NCBI RefSeq assembly: GCF_022761035.1
Contig: NZ_JAKWJP010000001.1
Location: 1,102,028 to 1,166,027, forward strand
DNA: 64,000 nucleotides
Source: Microbacterium sp. SS28
GTDB lineage: Bacteria; Actinomycetota; Actinomycetes; Actinomycetales; Microbacteriaceae
Reading direction: 5' to 3'
Part shown: positions 8,605 through 21,172 of the stretch, piece after piece
Layout: each line of letters starts with the position of its first letter
Numbering within the stretch: position 1 is the first letter of the stretch
The notes under the pieces: model-generated
Databases searched by the model: none
Told to the model about the DNA's origin: nothing
What the model saw: the letters and a program-made list of their open reading frames with translations, nothing else
Program-made: the position numbers and the translations under genes

Positions 8605-9192
8605 ATGACGACGCACGCGGTGCCCACGGTCGTTCCCGCAATGGCGATGCGCACCACCCACGCCAAGGCCTTCCCGCTGCAGCGGACGATCGTGACGACG
8701 GCGAACGGCCGCCGCTCGCTCGCGGCCCTGCGCCTCGCGACGGGCTTCGTCTTCCTCTGGGCCTTCCTCGACAAGACGTTCGGCCTGGGATTCTCGACGC
8801 CCGCCGAGTACGCCTGGATCAACGGCGGCACACCCGCGCAGGGCTTCCTCAACAGCCCCGGCGTCACCGGCCCGCTGCAGCCGTTCTTCCAGAGCCTCGC
8901 GACCCCGCTCGTCGACATGCTCTTCATGGCCGGGATGCTGGGCATCGGCCTCGCCGTCATGCTCGGTGTCGGCCTCCGCGTCGCCGCGGGCGCCGGCACG
9001 GCCATGATGCTGCTCATGTACCTCGCGGAGTGGCCCTTCGCGATGGGCTCGACCAACCCCGCCGTCGACTATCACGTCATCTACGCGATCGCGCTCATCG
9101 CCGTCGCGAGCCTCGCCGCCGGTGACACATGGGGGCTCGGCGCGCAGTGGAAGTCGCTCCCCCTGGTGCAGCGCAATCACTGGCTCGCCTGA
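8605..9192 (+). CDS. DoxX/DoxD-like integral membrane protein
   Basis: The 195-residue protein has about four hydrophobic segments: LATGFVFLWAFLDKTFGLGF near residue 45, then MLFMAGMLGIGLAVMLGVGL, AAGAGTAMMLLMYLAEWPFA and VIYAIALIAVASLAA. The opening pattern of a helix followed by a DKTFGLGF loop and an internal WPF is typical of the DoxX family, which includes thiosulfate:quinone oxidoreductase small subunits and many proteins of unknown role. Family assignment is fairly safe; the reaction is unknown. A GGAGAC ribosome site precedes ATG 8605. It stands alone, bounded upstream by a palindrome and downstream by a terminator-like hairpin. Confidence 0.8.
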   Translation: MTTHAVPTVVPAMAMRTTHAKAFPLQRTIVTTANGRRSLAALRLATGFVFLWAFLDKTFGLGFSTPAEYAWINGGTPAQGFLNSPGVTGPLQPFFQSLATPLVDMLFMAGMLGIGLAVMLGVGLRVAAGAGTAMMLLMYLAEWPFAMGSTNPAVDYHVIYAIALIAVASLAAGDTWGLGAQWKSLPLVQRNHWLA

Positions 9193-9210
9193 TTCGCTCT
9201 CACGCGCCCC

Positions 9211-9239
9211 GGGCGCGGAACCTGCGGGGTTCCGCGCCC
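9211..9239 (+). terminator. Strong hairpin after the DoxX-like gene
   Basis: A perfect 12-bp stem (GGGCGCGGAACC at 9211-9222, partner 9228-9239) encloses a 5-base loop and is followed by TTCC. It has little of a T-run, as is common in high-GC actinobacteria. Confidence 0.7.
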
Positions 9240-9284
9240 TTCCTCGTGTCGGCAGGCCCGTCCCGCCGGTAGCGTGAGCCCTCT

Positions 9285-10508
9285 ATGGCCACCGTCCTGT
9301 TCTGCCCCGTGACGTTCAACCTCGCCGAGACCACGCGCATGATCGAGGTCGCTCGCGCGCTCGATCCCCGTCATCGCGCCGTCTTCATGGGATACGAGGA
9401 CGACTTCGTGTCGCTCATCGCCGACGCCGGATTCGAGTACCGCGCGTGCACCCCGTCGTGGTCGGCCGCCGAGCGCGAGCAGGCCCTGAAGTTCGACCAG
9501 GGCAAGGCACTGCGCAGCCCCTTCACGAAAGAGCTCGTCGCGGAGCGCGTCGCGGTCGAGCGGGCGCTCATCCGCGAGGTCGACGCGAAGGCCATCGTGA
9601 TCGGGTCGAACATCACGTCGCAGATCTCCGCGCGCGCCGAGCACGTGCCGCTGTTCTACCCCGTCCCCTTCGCGCTGACCCGGCCGCAGGTCGAGCAGAC
9701 GCGGCACATGGGGTTCGTCCGCGGCTCGGGCCGGCTCGCGCGCGCCGCCGATCGCGTCGCGTCGGCGGCGTTCCGGTGGACCTACAACCACGCGCCGCTC
9801 GCACCCCGCGCGTTCTCACGCGTCGCGCGGGACAACGGCGTCGCGCCGCTGCGCACCGTCGCGTCGCTGCTCGACGCCGACGTCAACCTGCTGACGGTGC
9901 TGCCGTCCGAACTCGACGGCTACGACATCCCCTCCCACTACGAGCGGGTCGGCCCGATCTTCGCGCGCCTCGACACGCCCCTGCCCGTGATCGTCGAGGA
10001 GCTCGCCGCTGGCCCCGAGCCGCTCGTCTACCTAGGCCTCGGATCCTCCGCGAGCCGCGAGCTCGCCCTCGCGGCGGCCGCGCAGCTCGGCACGCTTCCG
10101 ATCAGCGTCATCGCGCCGATCGCGCATTACCTCGAGCCCGGCGACACCGTGCCGGGCAACGTGCACGTCACGGGCCTCCTTCCCGCGCACCGGCTCGGCG
10201 GGCTCGTCGATGCCGCCGTCCTGCACGGCGGGCAGGGCACCGTCCAGACGGCGTGCGCGACCGGCATCCCGTTCGTCGGAATCGGGCTTCAGCCCGAGCA
10301 GGTGTGGAACGTCCGCGTGTGCGTGTCGGCCGGCAACGCGCTCGCGCTCACGCAGAAGGAGGCGGCGACGCCCCTGCTCGCCGCGGCCGTCGAGCGACTG
10401 CTGAACGAAGGGACGTTCCGGGATGCCGCGTCCCGCGTGCAGCGCGAGGCGGAGGGCGCGGACGGGGCAGCGGCCTCCGCTCGGCTCATCGAGGCGCGTC
10501 TGGGCTGA
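9285..10508 (+). CDS. GT1-like glycosyltransferase (MGT/UGT family)
   Basis: The 407-residue protein has a GT-B layout: an N-terminal half beginning MATVLFCPVTFNLAETTRMI for the acceptor, and a C-terminal half with the nucleotide-sugar signature VLHGGQGTVQTACATGIP near residue 308 followed by GIGLQPEQ. This matches the macrolide and UDP-glucosyltransferase group (GT1). The acceptor cannot be inferred from neighbours. It has no signal peptide, so it should act in the cytosol. Its 3' end overlaps the convergent LTA-synthase-like gene by 23 bases, so both messages share an antisense overlap. Confidence 0.85.
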   Translation: MATVLFCPVTFNLAETTRMIEVARALDPRHRAVFMGYEDDFVSLIADAGFEYRACTPSWSAAEREQALKFDQGKALRSPFTKELVAERVAVERALIREVDAKAIVIGSNITSQISARAEHVPLFYPVPFALTRPQVEQTRHMGFVRGSGRLARAADRVASAAFRWTYNHAPLAPRAFSRVARDNGVAPLRTVASLLDADVNLLTVLPSELDGYDIPSHYERVGPIFARLDTPLPVIVEELAAGPEPLVYLGLGSSASRELALAAAAQLGTLPISVIAPIAHYLEPGDTVPGNVHVTGLLPAHRLGGLVDAAVLHGGQGTVQTACATGIPFVGIGLQPEQVWNVRVCVSAGNALALTQKEAATPLLAAAVERLLNEGTFRDAASRVQREAEGADGAAASARLIEARLG

Positions 10509-12213
10509 GCGCGGCGCCGGGCGCGGCGCCCGACCCGCCGGCTGTCCCTCCGCTGAATGCCGCGACGAAGCGGTCTCGGAAGGCGTCCATCCGCCACACC
10601 GGGGCATCCGGCGACGGCAGCAAGCCGGCATCCCACCCCCACGAAGCGATCCGCGCCATGACCTCGGGATCCTTCGCGATGATCGTGACGGGCACGTCGT
10701 GGCTCGCCCCCGTGCCGCTCACGATGCGCGACGGCTGGTGGTCGCCGAGCAGCACGACGACGAGGTCGGGGCGGTCGTGCGTCTCGAGGTACGAGATCGT
10801 CGCGCCGAGCGAGTACTCGATGGACTGCCCGTACAGGTCGCGCACGCGGTCGGCGTCCTGCCAGACGACGACGGGCGCCTCGCCCTGCGCGGGCTGGGGG
10901 TCGAAGACCGAGCCGTCGCCGAGCGCGCTCCACGGCACGAGGCGCGGCAGCGGCGTCCACGGCGTGTGCGACGACACGAGGTCGATTTCGGCGAAGAGAG
11001 GCGCATCCGTCGCGGCGACCTCCCGGTCGAAGCGCGCCCACGTGAACTGGTCGGGCACGCGCGCGTAGCTGAAGCTCGGCCCGCGATACCCGAGCGTGCG
11101 CGAGTCGAGCACGTCGTCGTAGCCGTAGAACGAAGCGCCGACGGGCCACGCGCGGTCGTTCGACGGCACGATGCCGAGCGTCTGCCACCCTTCGTCGCCG
11201 AACGCGCGGCTGAGCGTCATCCGGTCGCTCGCGGTCAGCGCGTCGTACTTCTGCTGCGAGTCGGTCCAGACCCCGCTCTGCAGCGTCGCGTGCGCGAGCC
11301 AGCTCACGCCTCCGAACGTGGACGACGTGAGGAACGCGCTCTGTGCGAAGTATCCCTCCCGCTCCAGGCGCGTCCCGCCTTCGCGCAGCAGACGGTCGAC
11401 GCCTGTCGACAGCGCGGACCTTTCGACCGCCACGCGCCCGTAGCTCTCGACGAACGCGATGACGACGTCCTTGCCCGCGAGCGCCGAGAAGAGGTCGTCG
11501 GGCGGGGCATCGCGCAGGGTGTCGGACTTCAGTGCCCGCGCGAAGGCGGCGCGGTCGCGCAGACCCGTCGCGGCCTGCGCCGTCGAGGCCGCGATCGCCC
11601 CCGTGGAGTCGGCCGCGGCGAGCGGGATGCCCGGCACGAGCTGCGCGCCGAGGGCCGCTCCCACGATCCAGACGCCCGCCGCGAGGGCCGCGGCGATCCG
11701 GGTCGTCCGGCCCGTCGCCCCTTCCCGGGCTGCGACGCGCCCCACGCGCAGCGCCGCCGCGGCGAGCGCCCACACGGCTCCGACGGTCACCGCGACGAGC
11801 GCGACGAGCGCCGCGACGAGTCCCGCATCGCCCGCGGCGTCGCGCACGACGCCCGCCGCCGCGAGCAGCTGAGGCGCGTCGTCGGCCGCGCGGAAGGGCC
11901 GGTCGATCGTCGAGACGAACGCCCGATCGAGGCCCGCGAGCACCGTCGCGGCGACGACGAGCAGCGCGAACGCGGTCGCGACGGCAACCCGCGCGGCCCG
12001 CCACGGCACCACGACGAGCAGCAGCACGAGCGCGACAGCCTCGAACGGCACGGCGAGGATCGCCGCGTTCGTCCCCGTGTGCACGACGCCCGGGACGAGC
12101 GGCGCGAGCACGACGGCCGCGCAGGCGGCGAGCGTCGCGGCGCGCGGGCGATCTGTCGCGGCAGCGCCACCGGTCACGGGCAGGCGATCGGTCGTGGGCG
12201 AGCGACCGGGCAC
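10486..12213 (-). CDS. LTA-synthase-like membrane sulfatase-fold phosphotransferase
   Basis: This protein (575 residues from GTG 12213) starts with about five transmembrane segments and continues into an extracellular alkaline-phosphatase/sulfatase fold. Expected metal and nucleophile features are visible: FVESYGR, LTSSTFGGVSWLAHAT with the candidate Ser/Thr nucleophile, DLVSSHTPW, and LLGDHQP near the end. The family includes lipoteichoic acid synthase and phosphoglycerol or phosphoethanolamine transferases. It closes a seven-gene operon whose other members make or modify a small molecule or glycolipid, so envelope transfer of a phospho-alcohol group is plausible. No ribosome site is clear at the GTG, and the start is uncertain. 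Confidence 0.8.
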   Translation of the reverse strand: MPGRSPTTDRLPVTGGAAATDRPRAATLAACAAVVLAPLVPGVVHTGTNAAILAVPFEAVALVLLLVVVPWRAARVAVATAFALLVVAATVLAGLDRAFVSTIDRPFRAADDAPQLLAAAGVVRDAAGDAGLVAALVALVAVTVGAVWALAAAALRVGRVAAREGATGRTTRIAAALAAGVWIVGAALGAQLVPGIPLAAADSTGAIAASTAQAATGLRDRAAFARALKSDTLRDAPPDDLFSALAGKDVVIAFVESYGRVAVERSALSTGVDRLLREGGTRLEREGYFAQSAFLTSSTFGGVSWLAHATLQSGVWTDSQQKYDALTASDRMTLSRAFGDEGWQTLGIVPSNDRAWPVGASFYGYDDVLDSRTLGYRGPSFSYARVPDQFTWARFDREVAATDAPLFAEIDLVSSHTPWTPLPRLVPWSALGDGSVFDPQPAQGEAPVVVWQDADRVRDLYGQSIEYSLGATISYLETHDRPDLVVVLLGDHQPSRIVSGTGASHDVPVTIIAKDPEVMARIASWGWDAGLLPSPDAPVWRMDAFRDRFVAAFSGGTAGGSGAAPGAALSPDAPR

Positions 12214-12218
12214 GCGCG

Positions 12219-12965
12219 TCAGGAGTGCGCGGGCAGCCGCCCCGCGCGCTCCGCCTCGGTCGCGGCGGGGCAGGCCCCGGGGTCGAACCGGTCCGACAGG
12301 GCGTAGCGCAGCAGCACGACGTCGCCGATCTGGCGCGTCTCGGCGAGCACCGCGCGGTGCTTCGCGGTCCACGGGAAGCGGCCCGCTTCGACGAACCGCG
12401 GCGCGCGCGACTCGCCCACGAAGAAGGGCGCGACGACGAGCTGCAGCTCGTCGGCGAGCTCGGCGACGAGGAACTGCGTGTGGACGTGCCCACCGCCCTC
12501 GACCATGAGCCGGCCGATGCCGCGCGACCTGAGGTCGCACACGACGTCGGCCATCGAGACATCCGGCCCCTCCAGGCCCACGACGGTCGCCGCGCCTCCC
12601 AGGCGCCCAGAGAGCTCGCCCGCGACGTCGTGCGGGCAGTAGACGAACTTCTCGGCATCGCCCTGCGTGAAGAAGGCCGCGTCGGCGGCGAGCGCGCCCG
12701 TCGCCGTGACCGTGACCTTGGCCGGCGACTCGGCGCGCCCCGCGGCACGCCGCAGCAGCCGGCGCTCCTCGCTGCGCACGAGCAGGCGCGGATCGTCGCG
12801 GCGGATCGTCGAGGCTCCCACGAGGATCGCGTCGCTGTCCGCGCGCAGCTGGTCGACGCGATCGAAGTCGGCGCTGTTCGACATCGGGAGCTTGTGCGGC
12901 ACGGCGCTGTCGAGGTACCCGTCGATCGACATGGCGCAGCTCAGGGTGATGTAGGGCCGGTTCAT
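12219..12965 (-). CDS. RibD C-terminal-domain reductase (dihydrofolate-reductase-like fold)
   Basis: The 248-residue protein has the RibD/DHFR-like reductase pattern: an opening beta strand with SCAMSIDGYLD, the DAILVGASTIRRDDPRLLVR segment near residues 46-65, and the nucleotide-binding VEGGGHVHTQFL near residue 160. It lacks the deaminase half of full RibD. Such stand-alone domains reduce riboflavin precursors or related pterin-like substrates with NADPH. Here it sits in an operon with a pterin-synthase-fold protein, which suggests a heterocyclic substrate; no riboflavin genes are nearby. The ATG overlaps the upstream stop (TCA at 12962-12964) as ATGA. Confidence 0.85.
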   Translation of the reverse strand: MNRPYITLSCAMSIDGYLDSAVPHKLPMSNSADFDRVDQLRADSDAILVGASTIRRDDPRLLVRSEERRLLRRAAGRAESPAKVTVTATGALAADAAFFTQGDAEKFVYCPHDVAGELSGRLGGAATVVGLEGPDVSMADVVCDLRSRGIGRLMVEGGGHVHTQFLVAELADELQLVVAPFFVGESRAPRFVEAGRFPWTAKHRAVLAETRQIGDVVLLRYALSDRFDPGACPAATEAERAGRLPAHS

Positions 12966-14167
12966 GTGGTTCGCTCCTCTTCCGCGGCGAGGGAGACGGG
13001 ATCGGCGAGGGCGACGGGTCCTGCGAGGCTCACGGGGACGGCGGACGTCGATGGCGCGGATGGAACGGCGGGGACGGATGCCGCTCCCCCGGCCGCCACG
13101 ACGCCGGCCTCGCGCCGACGGCGCAGGGCGGATGCCGCGACGACGGCCGCGCCGGGCGCGACGGCGATCATCGCGAGCACGCCGAACGCGGTCGAGGCGG
13201 CGATGCCGGTCGTGGCTCCGAGCCCGACGGCGCCGAACGCCCAGCCCGCGGCCGTCTCGCGCGGACCCCAGCCGCCGACGTTGAAGGGGATCGACGCGGC
13301 GAGCACCGCGACGACAGCGACCGCGACGAGACGGGGAGGCGATGCCTGCACCCCGACCGCGACCGCGGCGACCACGAACGTCGCGACGTGGCACGCCACG
13401 ACGACCGCCGACGCGGCGATCACCTGGACGACCGTCCGGCGGGGCGCGAAGGCGGCGCGCAGGCGCGCGAGCTCCCGCAGCACGATCCGGCGCGCGCGGG
13501 CGCTGAGGACTGCGGCGACCGCGACGACCGCACAGGCGACGAGGATCCCAAGCATCAGGACGCCCACAGCGCGAGCGTAGGCCGAGACGCCGATCGACAC
13601 CAGCACCCCGAGCGTCAGGACGAACTGCACCGTCTGCCCCGCGGCGCGCTCCGCCGCGACGGCGCGGGACGCATCGCCGACGCGCAGGACTCTCGTCCCG
13701 TGCGCGACCGCGCGATGGACGTCGCCGACGACCCCGCCGGGCAGGACGGTGTTGAGGAACTGCGAGCGGTAGTACGCCGCGACGGCCTGCCCCTGCCCGA
13801 GCGGGACGCCGTAGCCGCTCGCGACGAGGCGCCAGCGCCACGCCGCTGCGGCTGTCGCGATCGCCGCGAGGACGAGTGCCGCGACGACGGCGGCCGGCGT
13901 GATCGAGGCGAGCCCCCGTATGAACGGCTCGGCGCCCGTCTGCGCGGCGACGGCCGCGAGGAGCGCGACACCGACCGCGACCTTGAGGATCGCGCGAGTG
14001 CGCCGCGAGGCCAGGGCCGCCCGCAGACGCCGCGCCGCGCGTGCCGGCAGCGTCTCAGTGGTCGCGACGGGAGGAGATGGCAGGACGGGAGGATGCCTCG
14101 GCACACCGTGACCCTCCGCACGCGTCATCTCCTCCCGTGGAGTGCGCCTCAGACGCGGCACGATCAT
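12962..14167 (-). CDS. Lysylphosphatidylglycerol synthase transmembrane-domain (YbhN/AglD-type) protein
   Basis: The 401-residue protein has about eight transmembrane helices and the family landmarks AYYRSQFLNTVLPGGVVGDVHRA (near residue 130, given here in part: LNTVLPGGVVGDVHRA) and SIPFNVGGWGPRETAAGWAF near residue 295. These match the UPF0104/LPG_synthase_TM group, whose members are thought to flip or transfer lipid-linked groups. The C-terminus carries a 60-residue Ala/Pro/Ser-rich cytoplasmic tail. The ATG at 14167 overlaps the methyltransferase stop. The presence with glycosyltransferase and LTA-synthase-like genes supports a membrane-linked product. Confidence 0.85.
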   Translation of the reverse strand: MIVPRLRRTPREEMTRAEGHGVPRHPPVLPSPPVATTETLPARAARRLRAALASRRTRAILKVAVGVALLAAVAAQTGAEPFIRGLASITPAAVVAALVLAAIATAAAAWRWRLVASGYGVPLGQGQAVAAYYRSQFLNTVLPGGVVGDVHRAVAHGTRVLRVGDASRAVAAERAAGQTVQFVLTLGVLVSIGVSAYARAVGVLMLGILVACAVVAVAAVLSARARRIVLRELARLRAAFAPRRTVVQVIAASAVVVACHVATFVVAAVAVGVQASPPRLVAVAVVAVLAASIPFNVGGWGPRETAAGWAFGAVGLGATTGIAASTAFGVLAMIAVAPGAAVVAASALRRRREAGVVAAGGAASVPAVPSAPSTSAVPVSLAGPVALADPVSLAAEEERTT

Positions 14168-14976
14168 GGCGGGAACGCCAGGAGGTCGGCGTGGTGGACG
14201 GCGACGCGCAGCTCCCCCGCCGCGAGCTGCCGGCGCCGGGTCTGCAGGTATTCGTCAGCCCATTCGCGCAGCGCGGGCCGCTGGTCGACGGCCGCGCCCA
14301 CCCACGACTCGAGCCACTCGGACGTGAGCGCGCTGTCGGCGCTGCGGAGCTGCCACGACGAGCCCGCGACCCGCGTGATCCAGCCCCGTGAGCGGAAGGA
14401 CGCGACGGCGACCGCCACGGCGTCGGGACCGAGCGGCGTGCGATCCTCGATCGCGCGGTGCTGGTGGTCGACGAAGGCCGCCTCGAAGACGCGATCCCCC
14501 GGGTCGTCGGGGATGAGGCGCACGCGCCCCGTCACCGTGAGGCTCAGGAGCGTCGGCGCGCCCGCGGCGACGCACACGGCGGCGATCGTCTCGACCTCGT
14601 CGCGGGTGAGCACGTCGAGCAGCGCAGAGCCGACCACGAGCGAGGCTCCCGCGAGGCTCCCGACATGCAGCCCGTCGATGCGCCCGACGCTCGTCTCGAC
14701 GCGCACGGGCCTGCCCGCGGCGTCGAATCCGGGAGCGCGGGCCGCCTGACGAAGCAGGTCGTCGTCGGCCTCGTGCAGCACCCAGGTCTGCCGACCGGGC
14801 AGCAGCGGCGCGAGCCAGCGCATCATCGAACCCGTCCCGCTGCCGAGGTCGTGCACGACGACGGGCTCGCGGACGAGCCGCGCCGCGGCGAGCGCGAGCC
14901 GTCGCGAGCGCGAGCGGGCATCCGCCGCCTCGCGGAGCGTCAGCCAGTCGGCCGCGACGAGCGCGATGTCGGTCAT
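14164..14976 (-). CDS. Class I SAM-dependent methyltransferase
   Basis: The 270-residue protein contains a clear SAM-binding motif I, VVHDLGSGTGSMMRWL, near residue 40, followed by an acidic stretch (WVLHEADDDLL) at the end of beta strand 2. The remaining fold is class I methyltransferase-like. The C-terminal half, with WLESWVGAAVDQRP and LREWADEYLQTRR, may bind the acceptor. Its ATG overlaps the upstream glycosyltransferase stop as ATGA. The acceptor is unknown; in this operon it is likely the same product that the GT4 enzyme glycosylates. Confidence 0.85.
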   Translation of the reverse strand: MTDIALVAADWLTLREAADARSRSRRLALAAARLVREPVVVHDLGSGTGSMMRWLAPLLPGRQTWVLHEADDDLLRQAARAPGFDAAGRPVRVETSVGRIDGLHVGSLAGASLVVGSALLDVLTRDEVETIAAVCVAAGAPTLLSLTVTGRVRLIPDDPGDRVFEAAFVDHQHRAIEDRTPLGPDAVAVAVASFRSRGWITRVAGSSWQLRSADSALTSEWLESWVGAAVDQRPALREWADEYLQTRRRQLAAGELRVAVHHADLLAFPP

Positions 14977-15986
14977 CCTGCCTCCTCGAGGGCCGCGGCG
15001 ACGCGGGCAGCCGTGTCGCTCCACAGCGGCCGGCGCTCGCGGCCGGACCGTGCGGCGGCGGTGAGCCGCTCGCGCAGCCGCGGATCGGCCATCCAGCGCT
15101 CGAGCGCGTCGGCCAGGGCGCGGGCGTCGCCCGGGGGAACGAGCAGGGCGGCGTGGCCCGGTGCGACAGCCTCCGGAATGCCGCCGACGTCACTCGCGAC
15201 GACCGGGATGCCTCGCCCCAGCGCCCCCGTGACCGCCATCCCGTACGCCTCGACGCGCGAGGGCGCCACGAGCAGGTCGGCGTCGCGGTAGGCGTCGTCG
15301 AGCGCCGTGCCCGCGAGCACGCCCGGCATCCGCACCCGCTCCCCGAGCGCTGCGGCGTCGTCCGCGACGCGGTGCGCGAAGGCGGGAATCGTCTCGAGCG
15401 ATCCCGCGATCGTGCACGTCCAGTCGACGTCCGCGTCGAGGTCGGCGAGCGCCTCGACGAGCACGTCCTGGCCCTTGTGCGGCGCGACGACGCCGAGGCA
15501 CAGGAGCGCCGTGCCACGCGCCGAGCCGAGGGCGGGGGCTGCGGCATCCGTCCCCGGCGGTGCGACGACGATGCGGTCGGGCTCGACGAGCCCGCGCTCG
15601 ACGAGTTCGGCCTTCGTCCACGCGCTCGTCGCGACGACGCGGCGCGCGGCGGCGAGCGCCTGGCGCTCGCCCGCGACATCCCGCGGGTCGGCGTCAGGGA
15701 ACGCGGACGCCACCATGTGCGCGAGGACGACGATGCGCAGCCGCCAGGACTCGGCCTCCACCGCCGCTGCCGAGCGGGCCGCGACGAGCCCGTCGATCAG
15801 CACGAGCGCGCCGTCGGCGAGCTGCGAGAGCGGTGCGGCGGCGGCATTCGGCTCCGTCGTCATCGTGCGCATGTCCCAGCCGATCTGGGCGAGCCCATCG
15901 CTGACGCGCGCGTCGTAGACGTTGCCTCCGCTCACGCGCTGCGGATCGCCGATGCCCTCCGGCACGACGAACGCGACGGTGTTCAC
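14973..15986 (-). CDS. GT4-family glycosyltransferase
   Basis: The 337-residue protein is a GT-B enzyme with the GT4 hallmarks: an N-terminal acceptor domain, a linker ending VVAPPGTD, and the donor-site motif [20 protein letters not shown] (EX7E-type) with [11 protein letters not shown] near residue 265. It is shorter than most GT4 proteins but appears complete. GTG 15986 overlaps the stop of the next upstream gene as GTGA. Donor and acceptor cannot be read from the sequence. It has no membrane anchor, so it acts at the cytoplasmic side. Confidence 0.87.
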   Translation of the reverse strand: MNTVAFVVPEGIGDPQRVSGGNVYDARVSDGLAQIGWDMRTMTTEPNAAAAPLSQLADGALVLIDGLVAARSAAAVEAESWRLRIVVLAHMVASAFPDADPRDVAGERQALAAARRVVATSAWTKAELVERGLVEPDRIVVAPPGTDAAAPALGSARGTALLCLGVVAPHKGQDVLVEALADLDADVDWTCTIAGSLETIPAFAHRVADDAAALGERVRMPGVLAGTALDDAYRDADLLVAPSRVEAYGMAVTGALGRGIPVVASDVGGIPEAVAPGHAALLVPPGDARALADALERWMADPRLRERLTAAARSGRERRPLWSDTAARVAAALEEAG

Positions 15987-16378
15987 AGGTCGACCTCGCA
16001 CGTGGCCCACGCGATGTGCGACTCGTGCAGCGTCACGGCGATGCCGGACAGCCGCGCGTCGCCGAGCTCGCCCGCGCGCACCGCCGCGACGAGCCGCTCC
16101 GCGATGACGCCGCTCAGGCGCTCGGTCGTCGTGTTGACGCCGCGGAATTCCGGCTCGTCGTCGAGATTGCGGTACGACAGCGGAGACAGGATGCCGCGCA
16201 GCACGTCGCTCGCGCGCCCGATGTCGACCACGACGCCGTCGTCGTCGAGGTCCGTCGCGCTGAACGTCGCGTCGACGACGAAGGTCGCGCCGTGCAGCCG
16301 CTGGGCGGGACCGAACGTCTCGCCCGTGAAGCTGTGGGCGACCATGATGTGGTCGCGCACCGTGACGGAGTACGTCAT
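15983..16378 (-). CDS. 6-pyruvoyl-tetrahydropterin synthase/QueD-fold protein with altered active site
   Basis: The 131-residue protein aligns along its length with the PTPS/QueD family: VAHSF (residues 13-17), RLHG (27-30), LSYRNLDD (about 67-74), NTTTERLS and the C-terminal LHESHIAW. Key residues are replaced. The zinc HGH motif is HGA (Ala31), the position of the catalytic cysteine of QueD is Ala25, and the LDH motif of the catalytic dyad is LSY. Normal synthase chemistry is therefore unlikely. The ATG overlaps the dehydrogenase stop as ATGA. It may bind a pterin-like ligand or perform a different reaction in this pathway. Confidence 0.8.
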   Translation of the reverse strand: MTYSVTVRDHIMVAHSFTGETFGPAQRLHGATFVVDATFSATDLDDDGVVVDIGRASDVLRGILSPLSYRNLDDEPEFRGVNTTTERLSGVIAERLVAAVRAGELGDARLSGIAVTLHESHIAWATCEVDL

Positions 16379-17355
16379 TCCGCGTCCCTCCAGTCGATCG
16401 TGTGGCACAGGCCCGGCTGCGAGCCGTCGGCGATCGCGGCCATGACCTCGGGCAGCTCACTCCACGACGAGTCGCCCGTGAGGAGTGCCTCGAATCCCGG
16501 GTCGCGCAGCAGTTCGAGCGCGAGGGCGAGCCGGTCGCCGTTCGTGCGCGTGCCGCGTCGGCGCGGGGCGACCATGCCGACCTGGCTCGAGCGGATGGTC
16601 AGGCGCCGCGAGTGGAACGCGCCGCCCAGCTCGACGCTCACGCGGCGATCGCCGAACCAGCTCGCCTCGACGATCTCGCCCTCGACGGCGGCCGTGCGCA
16701 GCGCGAGCGCGAGGCCTTCCTCCGAGCCGCTCGTGTCGATGACGAGGTCCCGGTCGAGCGGCGCGTCCTCGGCGAGCGCGAAAGGCACGTCGAGCTCTTC
16801 GCACACCCGCGCCTTCGCCGGATCGACGTCGACGAGGGTCAGATCAAGACCCGGGATGCCGCGCGCGAGCCGCGCGACGGCGCACCCGATGAGCCCCGCA
16901 CCCGCGACCGTCACGCGGTCGCCGACGAGCGGAGCGGCATCCCACAGCACGTTGATCGCCGTCTCGACGGCCCCCGCGAGGACGGCGCGACGCATCGGCA
17001 CACCGTCGGGGAGCGGCGTCACGGCCGATGCCGGCACGACGAAGGCGGACTGGTGGGGGAAGAGCGTGAACACCGTGCGACCGATGAACGCGGGCGGGCC
17101 CTGCTCGACGATGCCGACGTTGAGGTACCCGTAGCGGACCGGGCCCGGGAAGTCGCCCTCCTGGAACGGCGCGCGCATGCGCTCGCTCTCGGACGCGGGC
17201 ACTTCGCCGCGGAAGACTGTCGTCTCGGTGCCCCGGCTGATGCCCGTCCACAGCGTGTGCACGAGCACTTCGCCCTCGCCGGGATCGCCGAGCGGCACGA
17301 CGCGCAGCGCCCCGGAGCCGGGGCGCTCGACCCAGAACGCCGTCGCCTGCCTCAT
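16375..17355 (-). CDS. MDR-type zinc-binding dehydrogenase-like protein
   Basis: The 326-residue protein has the medium-chain dehydrogenase layout: a catalytic domain with [18 protein letters not shown] near residue 35 and a Rossmann motif [17 protein letters not shown] near residue 148. The GISRGTE form and lack of the four-cysteine structural zinc loop resemble the BchC-like subgroup. It is the first gene of the seven-gene minus-strand operon and faces the CDP-alcohol phosphatidyltransferase across 47 bases. The substrate is unknown. Confidence 0.85.
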   Translation of the reverse strand: MRQATAFWVERPGSGALRVVPLGDPGEGEVLVHTLWTGISRGTETTVFRGEVPASESERMRAPFQEGDFPGPVRYGYLNVGIVEQGPPAFIGRTVFTLFPHQSAFVVPASAVTPLPDGVPMRRAVLAGAVETAINVLWDAAPLVGDRVTVAGAGLIGCAVARLARGIPGLDLTLVDVDPAKARVCEELDVPFALAEDAPLDRDLVIDTSGSEEGLALALRTAAVEGEIVEASWFGDRRVSVELGGAFHSRRLTIRSSQVGMVAPRRRGTRTNGDRLALALELLRDPGFEALLTGDSSWSELPEVMAAIADGSQPGLCHTIDWRDAE

Positions 17356-17402
17356 CGTCGCCCGTTCCGCAAGTGAACTTCCCGGCGCACGAGATCCGTG
17401 TC

Positions 17403-21098
<3,696 letters not shown>

Positions 21099-21172
21099 GA
21101 CGGCATCCTTTCCGCCCACGACGATGCCAGGCGACGGCATCCGTCCGCGAAATAGTGCGCAAATATATACCC

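Noticed and set aside
12219..16378. Riboflavin or queuosine biosynthesis operon
   Set aside because: Only a RibD C-terminal fold and an altered PTPS fold are present; ribA, ribB, ribH, queC, queE and queF are missing and lipid-type genes fill the operon.
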